This document shows positions 20,882-29,080 of a DNA stretch of 64,000 bases, piece after piece; the first letter of the stretch is position 1, and each line of letters starts with the position of its first letter. The stretch lies in NCBI RefSeq assembly GCF_014651895.1, contig NZ_BMXT01000002.1, positions 62,001 to 126,000 on the forward strand. Reading direction: 5' to 3'. The notes under the pieces were generated by a model. It saw only the letters and a program-made list of their open reading frames with translations. It ran no database searches and was not told the DNA's origin. This DNA comes from Rhodanobacter panaciterrae (GTDB lineage Bacteria > Pseudomonadota > Gammaproteobacteria > Xanthomonadales > Rhodanobacteraceae). The translations under genes were made by a program, and so were the position numbers.

Positions 20882-22279
20882 ATGACTGTACAGACCGTTC
20901 TGGTCATCGACGATGAACGTGACATTCGCGAGCTGTTGACCATCACGCTGGGCCGGATGGATCTGCAGGTCGACGCCGTCGGCACCGTGACCGAGGCGCG
21001 TCGCGCACTGGCCGAACGCAGCTACGACCTGTGCTTCACTGACATGCGCTTGCCCGATGGCAATGGCCAGGAGGTGATCGAGCTGATCGCTGCGAATCAT
21101 CCTGACATGCCGGTCGCGATGATCACCGCTTATGGCAACGTCGATGCCGCCGTGAACGCACTGAAAGCCGGTGCCTTCGACTTCGTCTCCAAGCCGGTCG
21201 ACATCCAGATGTTGCGCGGACTGGTGCGCACTGCTCTGCGGCTGGCCGAAGAGAAACGCAGCGGCGGCGGCGCGGCAAAGGCGGGCGACTCCAGCGAGCG
21301 ACTGATCGGTGACTCGGCGGCGATGCAGCAGGTTCGTGCCACCATCGGCAAGCTGGCGCGCAACCAGGCACCGGTCTATATCGCCGGCGAATCGGGCGTG
21401 GGCAAGGAGCTGGTGGCCCGGCTGATCCATGAACAGGGTCCGCGCGCCAGCGGGCCGTTCGTGCCGGTCAACTGTGGCGCGATTCCGTCCGAGCTGATGG
21501 AAAGCGAGTTCTTCGGCCATCGCAAGGGCAGCTTCACCGGCGCCAGCACCGACAAGGAAGGCCTGTTCCAGGCCGCGCAGAGCGGCACGCTGTTCCTCGA
21601 CGAAGTCGCCGAACTGCCGCTGCACATGCAGGTGAAACTGCTGCGCGCGATCCAGGAAAAAGCGGTGCGCCCGATCGGCGGTCGCGACGAAATTCCGGTG
21701 GACGTGCGCATCCTGTCCGCCACCCACAAGAACCTCGGCCATCTGGTCGAGCAAGGCCAGTTCCGCCAGGATCTGTTCTATCGCATCAACGTGATCGAGC
21801 TGCGCGTGCCGCCGCTGCGCGAACGCCGCGGCGACGTGCCGTTGCTGTCCGCCTTCATCCTCAAGGCGCTGGCCGGCAAGAGCGGCGAGAGTGTCGGCCA
21901 GCTGTCGCCGGCCGCACGGGATGCGCTGGATGCGTACGACTTCCCCGGCAATGTGCGTGAACTGGAAAACATCCTCGAACGCGCGATGGCGATGTGCGAC
22001 GGCGCCATCATCGACGCGTCCGACCTGATGCTGCCGCAACGCGGTGCACGCGTCAGCCACGACGCGCAGCCGGTCGCCGCGGCGAGTCATGAAGCATCGG
22101 CTGCGCCGGCTGCGGCCAGCGCCAACGGCGGCCTCGACGACTACATCAGCAACCTCGAACGCACTGCCATCGTCAAGGCGCTGGAAGAATCGCGTTACAA
22201 CAAGACCGCCGCCGCCCGCAAACTCGGCATCACTTTCCGCGCCTTGCGCTACAAGCTGAAGAAGCTCGGCATCGACTGA
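20882..22279 (+). CDS. pilR: Type IV pilus response regulator PilR (NtrC family)
   Basis: 465 aa. It has a receiver domain (TVLVIDDERDIRELL, phospho-acceptor in CFTDMRLPDG), a sigma54-interacting AAA+ domain (Walker A GESGVGKELVARLIH, GAFTGA-type loop HRKGSFTGAS, Walker B GTLFLDEVAELP) and a Fis-type helix-turn-helix (NKTAAARKLGITFRALRYKL). In pseudomonads and xanthomonads PilR activates the sigma54 promoter of pilA. Here the pilB, pilA and pilC genes that often follow are absent; the next genes are on the other strand. Confidence 0.95.
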   Translation: MTVQTVLVIDDERDIRELLTITLGRMDLQVDAVGTVTEARRALAERSYDLCFTDMRLPDGNGQEVIELIAANHPDMPVAMITAYGNVDAAVNALKAGAFDFVSKPVDIQMLRGLVRTALRLAEEKRSGGGAAKAGDSSERLIGDSAAMQQVRATIGKLARNQAPVYIAGESGVGKELVARLIHEQGPRASGPFVPVNCGAIPSELMESEFFGHRKGSFTGASTDKEGLFQAAQSGTLFLDEVAELPLHMQVKLLRAIQEKAVRPIGGRDEIPVDVRILSATHKNLGHLVEQGQFRQDLFYRINVIELRVPPLRERRGDVPLLSAFILKALAGKSGESVGQLSPAARDALDAYDFPGNVRELENILERAMAMCDGAIIDASDLMLPQRGARVSHDAQPVAAASHEASAAPAAASANGGLDDYISNLERTAIVKALEESRYNKTAAARKLGITFRALRYKLKKLGID

Positions 22280-22291
22280 GGCACCGGCTTT

Positions 22292-22402
22292 ACTCCCTCC
22301 CCTGCTTGCAGGGGAGGGTTGGGGAGGGGTAGCTCTTGATCTTGATGGAAGATCAAAAGCCACCCCCTCCCAACCTCCCCCTAGCTTTGCCAGGGGGAGG
22401 AG
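22292..22402. repeat. REP-like composite inverted repeat
   Basis: A C/T- then G/A-rich left arm (22292-22330: CTCCCTCCCCTGC, GGGGAGGGTTGGGGAGGGG) and a matching right arm (22362-22402: ACCCCCTCCCAACC, CCAGGGGGAGGAG) enclose a short hairpin with TTGATC and GATCAA. The arms can pair with each other and each also folds on itself. It lies between the convergent pilR and permease genes. Such elements are repeated many times in Xanthomonadales and other proteobacterial genomes and can act as terminators or mRNA stabilisers. Copy number cannot be seen from one window. Confidence 0.75.
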
Positions 22403-22451
22403 CAAAAGCACTCGGCTAGAACCGGATGTTCGCGCCAACCAGATCATGCGC

Positions 22452-23708
22452 TCAAACCGAACGCGTCGCCTCCACCGGCGGCACCGCGGCGGCGCGGCGC
22501 GCCGGACCGAACACGGCCAGCTGGCCAAGCAGCCACAGCAACAGCGCGCCGACGCCGAGTACCCACAGCGGCATCCGCGGCAATTCGTAGTGCGTCATCA
22601 ACGACAGATTCGCGGCGATGCCGAGTGCCACGCCCAGCACCACGCCGATGCCGACGATCAGGGCGTTCTCAGTCTGGAAATAGCGCAGGATGTCGCCACG
22701 CGTCGCGCCCAGTGCACGCCGTACGCCGATCGATCGACGCCGCTGACTGACCCAGAAGCTGCTCAGTCCAACGATGCCGCCCGCTGTCGCCAGTAGCAGC
22801 AACACACACACCGCGCCCATCATGATCGCCACGCCGCGATCGGTGGCGTAGGCCTTCGTGCGTGCCTGCGCCAGCGTGACCACCCCATTCTCCGGGCTGA
22901 TCAGGCGCATGCGGTTTTGCGCGACCAAGGCAGCCGGCGCCGAGCGCAGTACCGCCTCCAGTTGCCCCGGTTGCGTACGCACCAGATAGACCACACCGCC
23001 GGCAAAAGCTGCCCCGTCGCCGGTACTGGCGTAACGCGCCGGCACCAGCACGGTGTCCTCATCGATCGAACGCGTGCTGCTGCCCGCGTAACTGCCTTGC
23101 AGCCGATCGACCACGCCGATGATCGTGCTCGGACTGGCGTCGTTGAGATAGACGCGCTGGCCCACCGCCGCACCGTCGGGGAAAAGCTTGTTGGCCAGGT
23201 CGCGGGTGATGATGATCACCACCGGCACCACCTTGTCGTACGGGCCGAGACTGCCGATCTCGTCGGCGCGGAAATTGCGGCCGGCCACCAGCGCGGTGCC
23301 GAACGTGTCGATCGCGTGCTCGTCGGCAAAGTAGGAAAGCCCCAGTTGCGCCTTCGTCGTCCGCTCGACCCGATGCTTGATACGCACCAACCCGCCGCCG
23401 CCTTCTTCCAGCGGATAGGCCTGGCTGGCAAACGCGTCGCGCACGCCCGGCAGGCTGCGCAAGGTCGCCAGGTCGGTGCGCATCTGCGCATCGATATGCG
23501 GCGTGTCCGACTGGCCAATCCACTGGTTGTTGATCACGAACAGATGCGCCTCATCGGTGCCGCTCGGGCGCGACAGATGCACCACCCGCGTCTTTACGAT
23601 GAACAGCGCATTGCTGACCACGGCCAGGGTCAGCGCGATCTGCAGCACGATGAGCAGCGTGGCCATCTTGTGCCGGCGCAGCGCGGCGAGGATCGGGCGG
23701 ATCTGCAT
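22452..23708 (-). CDS. ABC transporter permease, MacB/FtsX type (second of pair)
   Basis: 418 aa. One N-terminal transmembrane helix (MATLLIVLQIALTLAVVSNALF) leads to a large periplasmic MacB-PCD-like domain (about 40-280). A FtsX-type C-terminal domain has three helices (GVAIMMGAVCVLLLLATAGG; ENALIVGIGVVLGVALGIAA; PLWVLGVGALLLWLLGQLAV) and the coupling segment SQRRRSIGVRRALGATRGDI. MacB-type transporters do not move substrate across the inner membrane but transmit force to the periplasm. No ATPase gene is adjacent. It starts 8 nt after its paralogue. The ATG at 23708 is chosen over a much longer in-frame extension that runs inside the neighbouring gene. Confidence 0.85.
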   Translation of the reverse strand: MQIRPILAALRRHKMATLLIVLQIALTLAVVSNALFIVKTRVVHLSRPSGTDEAHLFVINNQWIGQSDTPHIDAQMRTDLATLRSLPGVRDAFASQAYPLEEGGGGLVRIKHRVERTTKAQLGLSYFADEHAIDTFGTALVAGRNFRADEIGSLGPYDKVVPVVIIITRDLANKLFPDGAAVGQRVYLNDASPSTIIGVVDRLQGSYAGSSTRSIDEDTVLVPARYASTGDGAAFAGGVVYLVRTQPGQLEAVLRSAPAALVAQNRMRLISPENGVVTLAQARTKAYATDRGVAIMMGAVCVLLLLATAGGIVGLSSFWVSQRRRSIGVRRALGATRGDILRYFQTENALIVGIGVVLGVALGIAANLSLMTHYELPRMPLWVLGVGALLLWLLGQLAVFGPARRAAAVPPVEATRSV

Positions 23709-23716
23709 GGTCGTGT

Positions 23717-25063
23717 TCACCCGTTCGACTTCAGCTGCCACGCTGGCTGCACCTGGGCGGCACGCCAGGTGGGATACAGCGCGGCGATCAAGGTGGTCGC
23801 CACCGCAAGCGCCACGGTCAGCAACAACAGCGATGCGTTCAACATCGCCAGCCGAGCGATTTCCGGCGCGAATACGTGGCCGATGCCGGCCATGCCCAGC
23901 GCCGTCAGCAACAATCCCAGCACGCCGCCGGCCAAGCCGATTGCCGCAGCTTCCGTCAGAAACTGAAGATAGATCGAGCCACGCGATGCGCCCAGCGCGC
24001 GACGCACGCCGATCTCCGGCGCGCGACGCATGAAGCGCGCCAGCATCAGGCCCACCACGTTGACGAGGCAGATCAGCAGGAAGCTCAGCGAGACAATCAT
24101 CGACAACGCCGAGGCCTTCGGCACCACGTTCATCAGCTGCAGCCACTGCCCGACATCGGACAGGCGCACGTTCGGTGGCCACGCAAAACGACCGAGACGT
24201 TGCTGCTCGGCCGCATAGTTGTGCAGCCAGTCGCGGTAGCGCGCCACGTCGGCGCGCGTGGGCAACTCCACCCACGCGGCGATCCATGCGCAATTGCTGC
24301 GCAACACGCTGTCCCAGTTCGGCAGGTCGGGATCGACGGTATTCGTGCTGCAGTAAAAATTGCCGGCGGCCGCTTTCTGCAGGTCGATGGCGCGACTGAA
24401 CGGGAGATACAACTGGCGCGGATGACTGAAGGGATACCACGCACTAGCCACATCGAAGTAGCGCGGGCTGGGATTCCAGTCGTCCAGCACGCCCACGATG
24501 CGATAGGCGTGCGTGTCCAGATTGATCTCGCGGCCTACGCTGTCGGCGCCGCCGAACAGCTGCTGGTTGAGCGTGCTGCTGATCACCACCACCGCTGCGC
24601 GTTGATCGTCATCGCCGGCCGACCAGCCACCGCCGTAGCGGAACGGCGCGTCGAACATCGCGAAGAAGTCATGGCTGACTGCATCGCCCTCCTGCGAAGA
24701 CGGCAAGTGTTGCGCGTCACCCGGCAACACCGTCCACTTGCTGGCGTAGATCAACACCTGCCGCCGCGCCTGGCGCGCATGCGACAACGCCACGGCGTCG
24801 GTATAGCTGAGCATGCCCGGCGGCTCGCCTTTATAGTTATGCGCCGGCCCGAAGCTGTCGATCTGCGGCACGAACAGCTGATTCGATTTCCACGGAATCG
24901 GATCAGCTGCAGTGGCACGAAACACCGCGAAGGTGACCATGCAGGTGGCGACACCGCAGCCCATCAGCAACACCACGAGCGCGGTCAGCGCCTTGCTGCG
25001 CCGGCAACTGCGCAGCGCCAGGTCAAAGTAATACGTCAGCAAGGACACCCCCTGAGTGACCAT
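23717..25063 (-). CDS. ABC transporter permease, MacB/FtsX type (first of pair)
   Basis: 448 aa from the ATG at 25063; a TTG at 25042 preceded by AGGGGG would give 441 aa beginning LTYYFDLALRSCRRS, which fits the family better. One N-terminal helix (ALTALVVLLMGCGVATCMVTF), a periplasmic domain with VGREINLDTHAYRIVGVLDD, and a C-terminal FtsX domain with helices around MIVSLSFLLICLVNVVGLML, LAGGVLGLLLTALGMAGIG and LLLLTVALAVATTLIAALY. The coupling motif EIGVRRALGASRGSIY is present. It lies 26 nt after the hybrid kinase gene, so the sensory genes and both permeases may form one transcript. Confidence 0.85.
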   Translation of the reverse strand: MVTQGVSLLTYYFDLALRSCRRSKALTALVVLLMGCGVATCMVTFAVFRATAADPIPWKSNQLFVPQIDSFGPAHNYKGEPPGMLSYTDAVALSHARQARRQVLIYASKWTVLPGDAQHLPSSQEGDAVSHDFFAMFDAPFRYGGGWSAGDDDQRAAVVVISSTLNQQLFGGADSVGREINLDTHAYRIVGVLDDWNPSPRYFDVASAWYPFSHPRQLYLPFSRAIDLQKAAAGNFYCSTNTVDPDLPNWDSVLRSNCAWIAAWVELPTRADVARYRDWLHNYAAEQQRLGRFAWPPNVRLSDVGQWLQLMNVVPKASALSMIVSLSFLLICLVNVVGLMLARFMRRAPEIGVRRALGASRGSIYLQFLTEAAAIGLAGGVLGLLLTALGMAGIGHVFAPEIARLAMLNASLLLLTVALAVATTLIAALYPTWRAAQVQPAWQLKSNG

Positions 25064-25089
25064 TCTGCACGTGACACGAAACGATCAGA

Positions 25090-26652
25090 CTAGCCGCCGC
25101 TGTCGGCGGCACGCAATGCCTTGCGCAGTGTGCGCAGCAATGTCTGGGTGGTGACCGGTTTGTCGATTACGTAGAGATGCTCCAGCGGCGGCAGCTCGTG
25201 CAGATCCGGCGTGGCGCCGGGGCGCGCCAGCAGGATCACCGCACTGCTGTAGCCCTGCTCGATCAGCGCAGCCAGCGTGCGCACGCCGGTGAACAGGTTC
25301 ATGTCCGCATCCAGCACGACCAGGTCGGGCAGGCCGCCGGCTTCGATCCATTGCAACGCGGCGGTACCGCTCTGGCTGGCATGCGCCTGATAGCCGTAGG
25401 CATCGAGCGTATCGGCCAGCAGGGACAGCTGACCGGCTTCTTCCACCACCACCAGCACACGCTCGGCGGCGCCCTCCAGGCTGTCGCGATCGTCCTGTTG
25501 CTCGCTGTCTGCCGCCAGTTCCTCCAGCGGGATATACAGGTCGAAACGGGTGCCGCGACCCGGCGCGCTGTCCACCCGCATCACGCCGCCGTGGCTGCTG
25601 ACGATGCGTTTGCACGACAGCAGGCCCAGTCCGGTGCCGGCTTCCTTGGTGGTGAAGAACGGCTCGAACAGATGCTCCAGCACGTGCTGCTCCATGCCGG
25701 GACCGTTGTCGATCACGCTGATTTGCAGGTAATGGCACACGCGCGACTGCTCTTCCGGCAGGAAGAAATCCGCCACCAGCTGGGTCTGCGCCGTCTCGAT
25801 ACGCAGATTGCCGCCATCGGGCATGGCCTGGATCGCATTCAGGCACAGGTTGAGCAGGCATTGCTGCAGTTCGGTGTGGTTGCCCTCGAAGGACAACTCG
25901 GGGTCGTCGATGACCAGTTCCATCGATACCGTGCGCGGCACACTGCCTTGCATCAGCAGGTCGAACGCACTGAACAGCGCACCCAGCCGCACCTGCTCCG
26001 CGCGCCGCGCGCCGCGCGCGAACGACAGCATCGACTGCACCATGTCCAGGCCGCGCTTGCCGCAGTCGCGCACCAGTTTTCCCAACCGCGCCAAGCGTGG
26101 ATCGTGCTGGTAATCCTGCAGGCTGTCGCCGGCCAGCAGCAGCGGCTGCAGCAGGTTGCGCAGGTCGTGACTGAGGCCGCCGGCAAGCATCGCCAGGCTC
26201 TCGAAACGCTGGGCGCGGATCAGCTCCGATTCGGCCCGGCGACTGGCCCGGCGCGCCTCGGCTTCGCTCAAGGCACGGCGCACCGCGCTGGCCAGCCGGG
26301 CCGGATTCTGCTTGAGGATGTAATCGGTGGCGCCGTTGCGCAACGCCTCGATCGCCGCTTCTTCGCCCAAGGTGGCGGAGACGAAGATGAACGGCAGGTC
26401 CTCGTCGCGTTTGCGCAACAGCTCAAGTGCATGCTGCCCGGAAAAGCCGGGCATGCTGAGATCGGATAACACGATGTGCGGCTTGAACTCGCCCAGCGCA
26501 GCGACAAAGCGCGCCTCGTCGTCGACCAGCCGCACCTCATAGCCGATGTTGTCGGCATCGAGTTCGGCCAGCACCAGCTCGGCATCGAGCTCACTGTCCT
26601 CGACCTGCAGCACGCGAATGGTCGGCATGGCCCGTAGCTGCCGGTTTGGCAT
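25090..26652 (-). CDS. Hybrid signalling protein REC-HisKA-HATPase-REC
   Basis: 520 aa. A first receiver (IRVLQVEDSELDAELV, acceptor in HIVLSDLSMPGFSG) leads to a kinase core with H-box GLSHDLRNLLQPLLLAGDSL, N-box LCLNAIQAMPDGG, DNGPGMEQ and GTGLGLLSCKRIV. A second, more divergent receiver follows (VLVVVEEAGQLSLLADTL, acceptor in LVVLDADMNLF, lysine in VIDKPVTTQ). No membrane segment and no DNA-binding domain are present, so it is a cytoplasmic relay component. CAGGA before the ATG at 26652 supports that start over an internal ATG at 26628. It follows the single receiver gene by 96 nt and precedes the permease pair. Confidence 0.88.
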   Translation of the reverse strand: MPNRQLRAMPTIRVLQVEDSELDAELVLAELDADNIGYEVRLVDDEARFVAALGEFKPHIVLSDLSMPGFSGQHALELLRKRDEDLPFIFVSATLGEEAAIEALRNGATDYILKQNPARLASAVRRALSEAEARRASRRAESELIRAQRFESLAMLAGGLSHDLRNLLQPLLLAGDSLQDYQHDPRLARLGKLVRDCGKRGLDMVQSMLSFARGARRAEQVRLGALFSAFDLLMQGSVPRTVSMELVIDDPELSFEGNHTELQQCLLNLCLNAIQAMPDGGNLRIETAQTQLVADFFLPEEQSRVCHYLQISVIDNGPGMEQHVLEHLFEPFFTTKEAGTGLGLLSCKRIVSSHGGVMRVDSAPGRGTRFDLYIPLEELAADSEQQDDRDSLEGAAERVLVVVEEAGQLSLLADTLDAYGYQAHASQSGTAALQWIEAGGLPDLVVLDADMNLFTGVRTLAALIEQGYSSAVILLARPGATPDLHELPPLEHLYVIDKPVTTQTLLRTLRKALRAADSGG

Positions 26653-26748
26653 GTTGATTCCTGCGACTACCTTTTAGCTTTTACGGCGTCTGTACGCCGG
26701 TCGCGAGCTGCACCATGCAGCCGCATCCCCTTTCGTTCCGCCGCTCGA

Positions 26749-27195
26749 TCAATCCTTTTCGGGTGCCTGGTTCAGCACCGCCCAGAACTGCCCCAGCGTG
26801 CGCACCGCCTCGAAAAACTGGTCCACGTCGACCGGCTTGATCACATACGCATTGGCACCCAGATCCCAGCTGCGCGCCAGATCGCTTTCCTCGCGCGATG
26901 AAGACAGGATCACCACCGGAATCCGCCGCAACCGCTCATCGCCGCGCATCTGGGTCAGCACGTCCAGCCCGTTCATGCGCGGCATCTTGATGTCCAGCAA
27001 CACCACTGCCGGATCGCCCGGCTCACGCGATGCCCACGCACCCCGCGCATAAAGATAGTCCAGGCATTCCACGCCGTCTTCCACATGCACCACCGGGTTG
27101 GCCAAGTGCGCCTCGCCCAGCGCGTCCAGCGCCATCTCGGCATCGGCCATGCTGTCTTCAACCAGCAGGATGGTGCGCAGATCCTTCTTGTTCAT
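26749..27195 (-). CDS. Single-domain response regulator (Rcp1-like)
   Basis: 148 aa, receiver only. ILLVEDSMADAEMALDAL gives the acidic pocket, VVLLDIKMPRMNGLDV the phospho-acceptor aspartate, PVVILSSSREESD the switch threonine/serine region and YVIKPVDVDQF the conserved lysine. The insert EDGVECLDYLYARGAWA is typical of Rcp1-type receivers paired with phytochrome-like or PAS-containing kinases. There is no output domain. It follows the upstream kinase by 12 nt and very likely takes phosphate from it. Confidence 0.92.
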   Translation of the reverse strand: MNKKDLRTILLVEDSMADAEMALDALGEAHLANPVVHVEDGVECLDYLYARGAWASREPGDPAVVLLDIKMPRMNGLDVLTQMRGDERLRRIPVVILSSSREESDLARSWDLGANAYVIKPVDVDQFFEAVRTLGQFWAVLNQAPEKD

Positions 27196-27207
27196 GCTCG
27201 ACTCTCG

Positions 27208-28989
27208 TTATGTATGTGCGCCAGCCGCATCGGTGGCTGGCAGTGAAAAATGGAAGCGGGCACCCTGCCCCGGTTCGGCCTCGGCCCAGACACGTCCACC
27301 GTGACGCGCCACGATCCGTCGCACATTCGCCAGCCCGATACCGTTGCCCGGAAACTCCGAGGCGCGGTGCAGACGCTGGAACACACCGAACAGCTTGTCC
27401 GCATATTGCATGTCGAAGCCGGCGCCATTGTCGGCCACGGTGAATTCGTAGTCGCCACGTCGCCCCTGCTGCACGCTCACTTCAATCTGTGCCACCTCGC
27501 AGTGACTGGTGTACTTGACCGCGTTGCCGAGCAAATTCTGCCATACCGTTCGCAGCATGTTTTCGTCGCCGATCACCATCGGCAATGGCGCGACTTTCCA
27601 CACGATACGCCGATCCTGCACGCCCGATTCGGCCAGTGAACAGGCCTCGTCGACCACCGACTGCATGTCGATCGCCTGCAGCCGCAATGCGCCACGGCCG
27701 AGTCGCGAGAACACCAGCAGGTCGTCGATCAACTGGGCCATGCGCTGGGCCGAACCGGCAATGACCTCGATGTAGTGCGCGACCTTGTCGTCGACGCGGT
27801 CGCCCAGATGCTGTTCCAGCTTGCGCGCGAAACCGGAGATGTGGCGCAACGGCGCGCGCAGATCGTGCGACACCGAATAGCTGAACGCCTCCAGCTCGCG
27901 GTTGACGTCGGAGATCTGGGCCACCTTGCCTTCGAGCTGGCGATTGAGCTCGTTCACCTTCTGCTCGGCCAGTGCGCGCGTGGTGACATCGCTCACCGTC
28001 AGCAGCAGCGCCGGCGCATCGGTATCCTGCTGCTGCAGGCGACGGGCATTGACCACCACATGGCGATCGACACCGTCGGCGGTACGCTGGATCACGTCGT
28101 GGTCCCACAATTCACGATCGCGCAACAGCACGTCGTGCAGCCGTTGCAGCAAGACATTGTCGTTCCATGCGCCGTCGCCGATCACGGCCAGCGACTGTGC
28201 ATTCCGGCTCGGATCCATCCCATAGAGTTCACGGAAGGCGGTGTTCACCAACAGGCTGTTCAGGTCCTTGTCGAACAACGCGATCGGTTCGCGCACGGCC
28301 TGAAAAATCAGCTGCGAGCGCTGCACCGCGCGCCCCTCGCGGCTCTCCGCCACCAGCCGCCGGCTGATCTGCCGTTCGGACGCCACCACGATGATCGCCA
28401 GCAGCAGCAACTGCGCCAGTGCGGTGATGCTGAGCACCATGCGGCCATTGATGGCCTGCTTCCCGGCATCCGCTTGACGCCCCTGCAGCAGGACGTCCTC
28501 GTTGTGCACGATGTCGGTGATCTCGCTGTTGATCGGAAACAGATCGCCAGCATCGCGCAGTGATTGTCGCGCGCCCGCCGAATCGCCCTGCTGCAGACGC
28601 GCCAGTGCCTGGTTCATCAAGGTGATGCGGCCATTCGCACCGCTTTCCAGCGCACCGATCGCGGTCTGTTGATCCGGGTTGTCCAGCGTCATTTCGTGCA
28701 GCTGCCGTACCAGCCCCGGCACTTGCTGGCTGGCCAGCAGAGCACGTTTGCGGGTCAGCTCATTGCCATCACCCGTCAGCAGCCGATAGCCCGCCGACTC
28801 GCTGTCCCGCATCAGATAGGCGATCCGATAGGTGACCGATTTCACCTCGTTGGAATGGATCACCCAGGTGGCGGCCTGCTGCGTATCACGCGAGCTGTTG
28901 AGCGTGACCACATAGGGCAGCGCCACGATGACCAGCATCGCGAGCAGCAGGCCAGCGGTACGCCAGCGCATGATTCCCTTCACTTTCAT
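27208..28989 (-). CDS. Membrane sensor histidine kinase (CHASE3-PAS-HisKA)
   Basis: 593 aa from the ATG at 28989. One transmembrane helix (TAGLLLAMLVIVALPYVVTL), a CHASE3-like periplasmic domain (about 45-185), a second helix (LSITALAQLLLLAIIVVA), a PAS domain (about 225-350), a short coiled coil, then H-box AFSYSVSHDLRAPLRHISGF, N-box WQNLLGNAVKYT and the G box DNGAGFDMQYADKLFGVFQR. The HWE-less, phytochrome-type kinase core pairs naturally with the Rcp1-like receiver downstream. Alternative starts are TTG 29010 and ATG 28971 (AAGGGA close upstream). CHASE3 ligands are unknown. Confidence 0.88.
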   Translation of the reverse strand: MKVKGIMRWRTAGLLLAMLVIVALPYVVTLNSSRDTQQAATWVIHSNEVKSVTYRIAYLMRDSESAGYRLLTGDGNELTRKRALLASQQVPGLVRQLHEMTLDNPDQQTAIGALESGANGRITLMNQALARLQQGDSAGARQSLRDAGDLFPINSEITDIVHNEDVLLQGRQADAGKQAINGRMVLSITALAQLLLLAIIVVASERQISRRLVAESREGRAVQRSQLIFQAVREPIALFDKDLNSLLVNTAFRELYGMDPSRNAQSLAVIGDGAWNDNVLLQRLHDVLLRDRELWDHDVIQRTADGVDRHVVVNARRLQQQDTDAPALLLTVSDVTTRALAEQKVNELNRQLEGKVAQISDVNRELEAFSYSVSHDLRAPLRHISGFARKLEQHLGDRVDDKVAHYIEVIAGSAQRMAQLIDDLLVFSRLGRGALRLQAIDMQSVVDEACSLAESGVQDRRIVWKVAPLPMVIGDENMLRTVWQNLLGNAVKYTSHCEVAQIEVSVQQGRRGDYEFTVADNGAGFDMQYADKLFGVFQRLHRASEFPGNGIGLANVRRIVARHGGRVWAEAEPGQGARFHFSLPATDAAGAHT

Positions 28990-29080
28990 ATGGCTTGCAG
29001 CATCGGCCAACCCGATGTGGAAAAGACTTCGGGGATTCTGGCATGTTTCCGCAAGGCGTCCGTGAAGCTGCCGGCGCGGC

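Noticed and set aside
20858-22528. 556-codon minus-strand frame opposite pilR running through the REP-like repeat
   Set aside because: The PPQPSPASRGGS-type peptide it encodes is the usual translation artefact of this repeat class.
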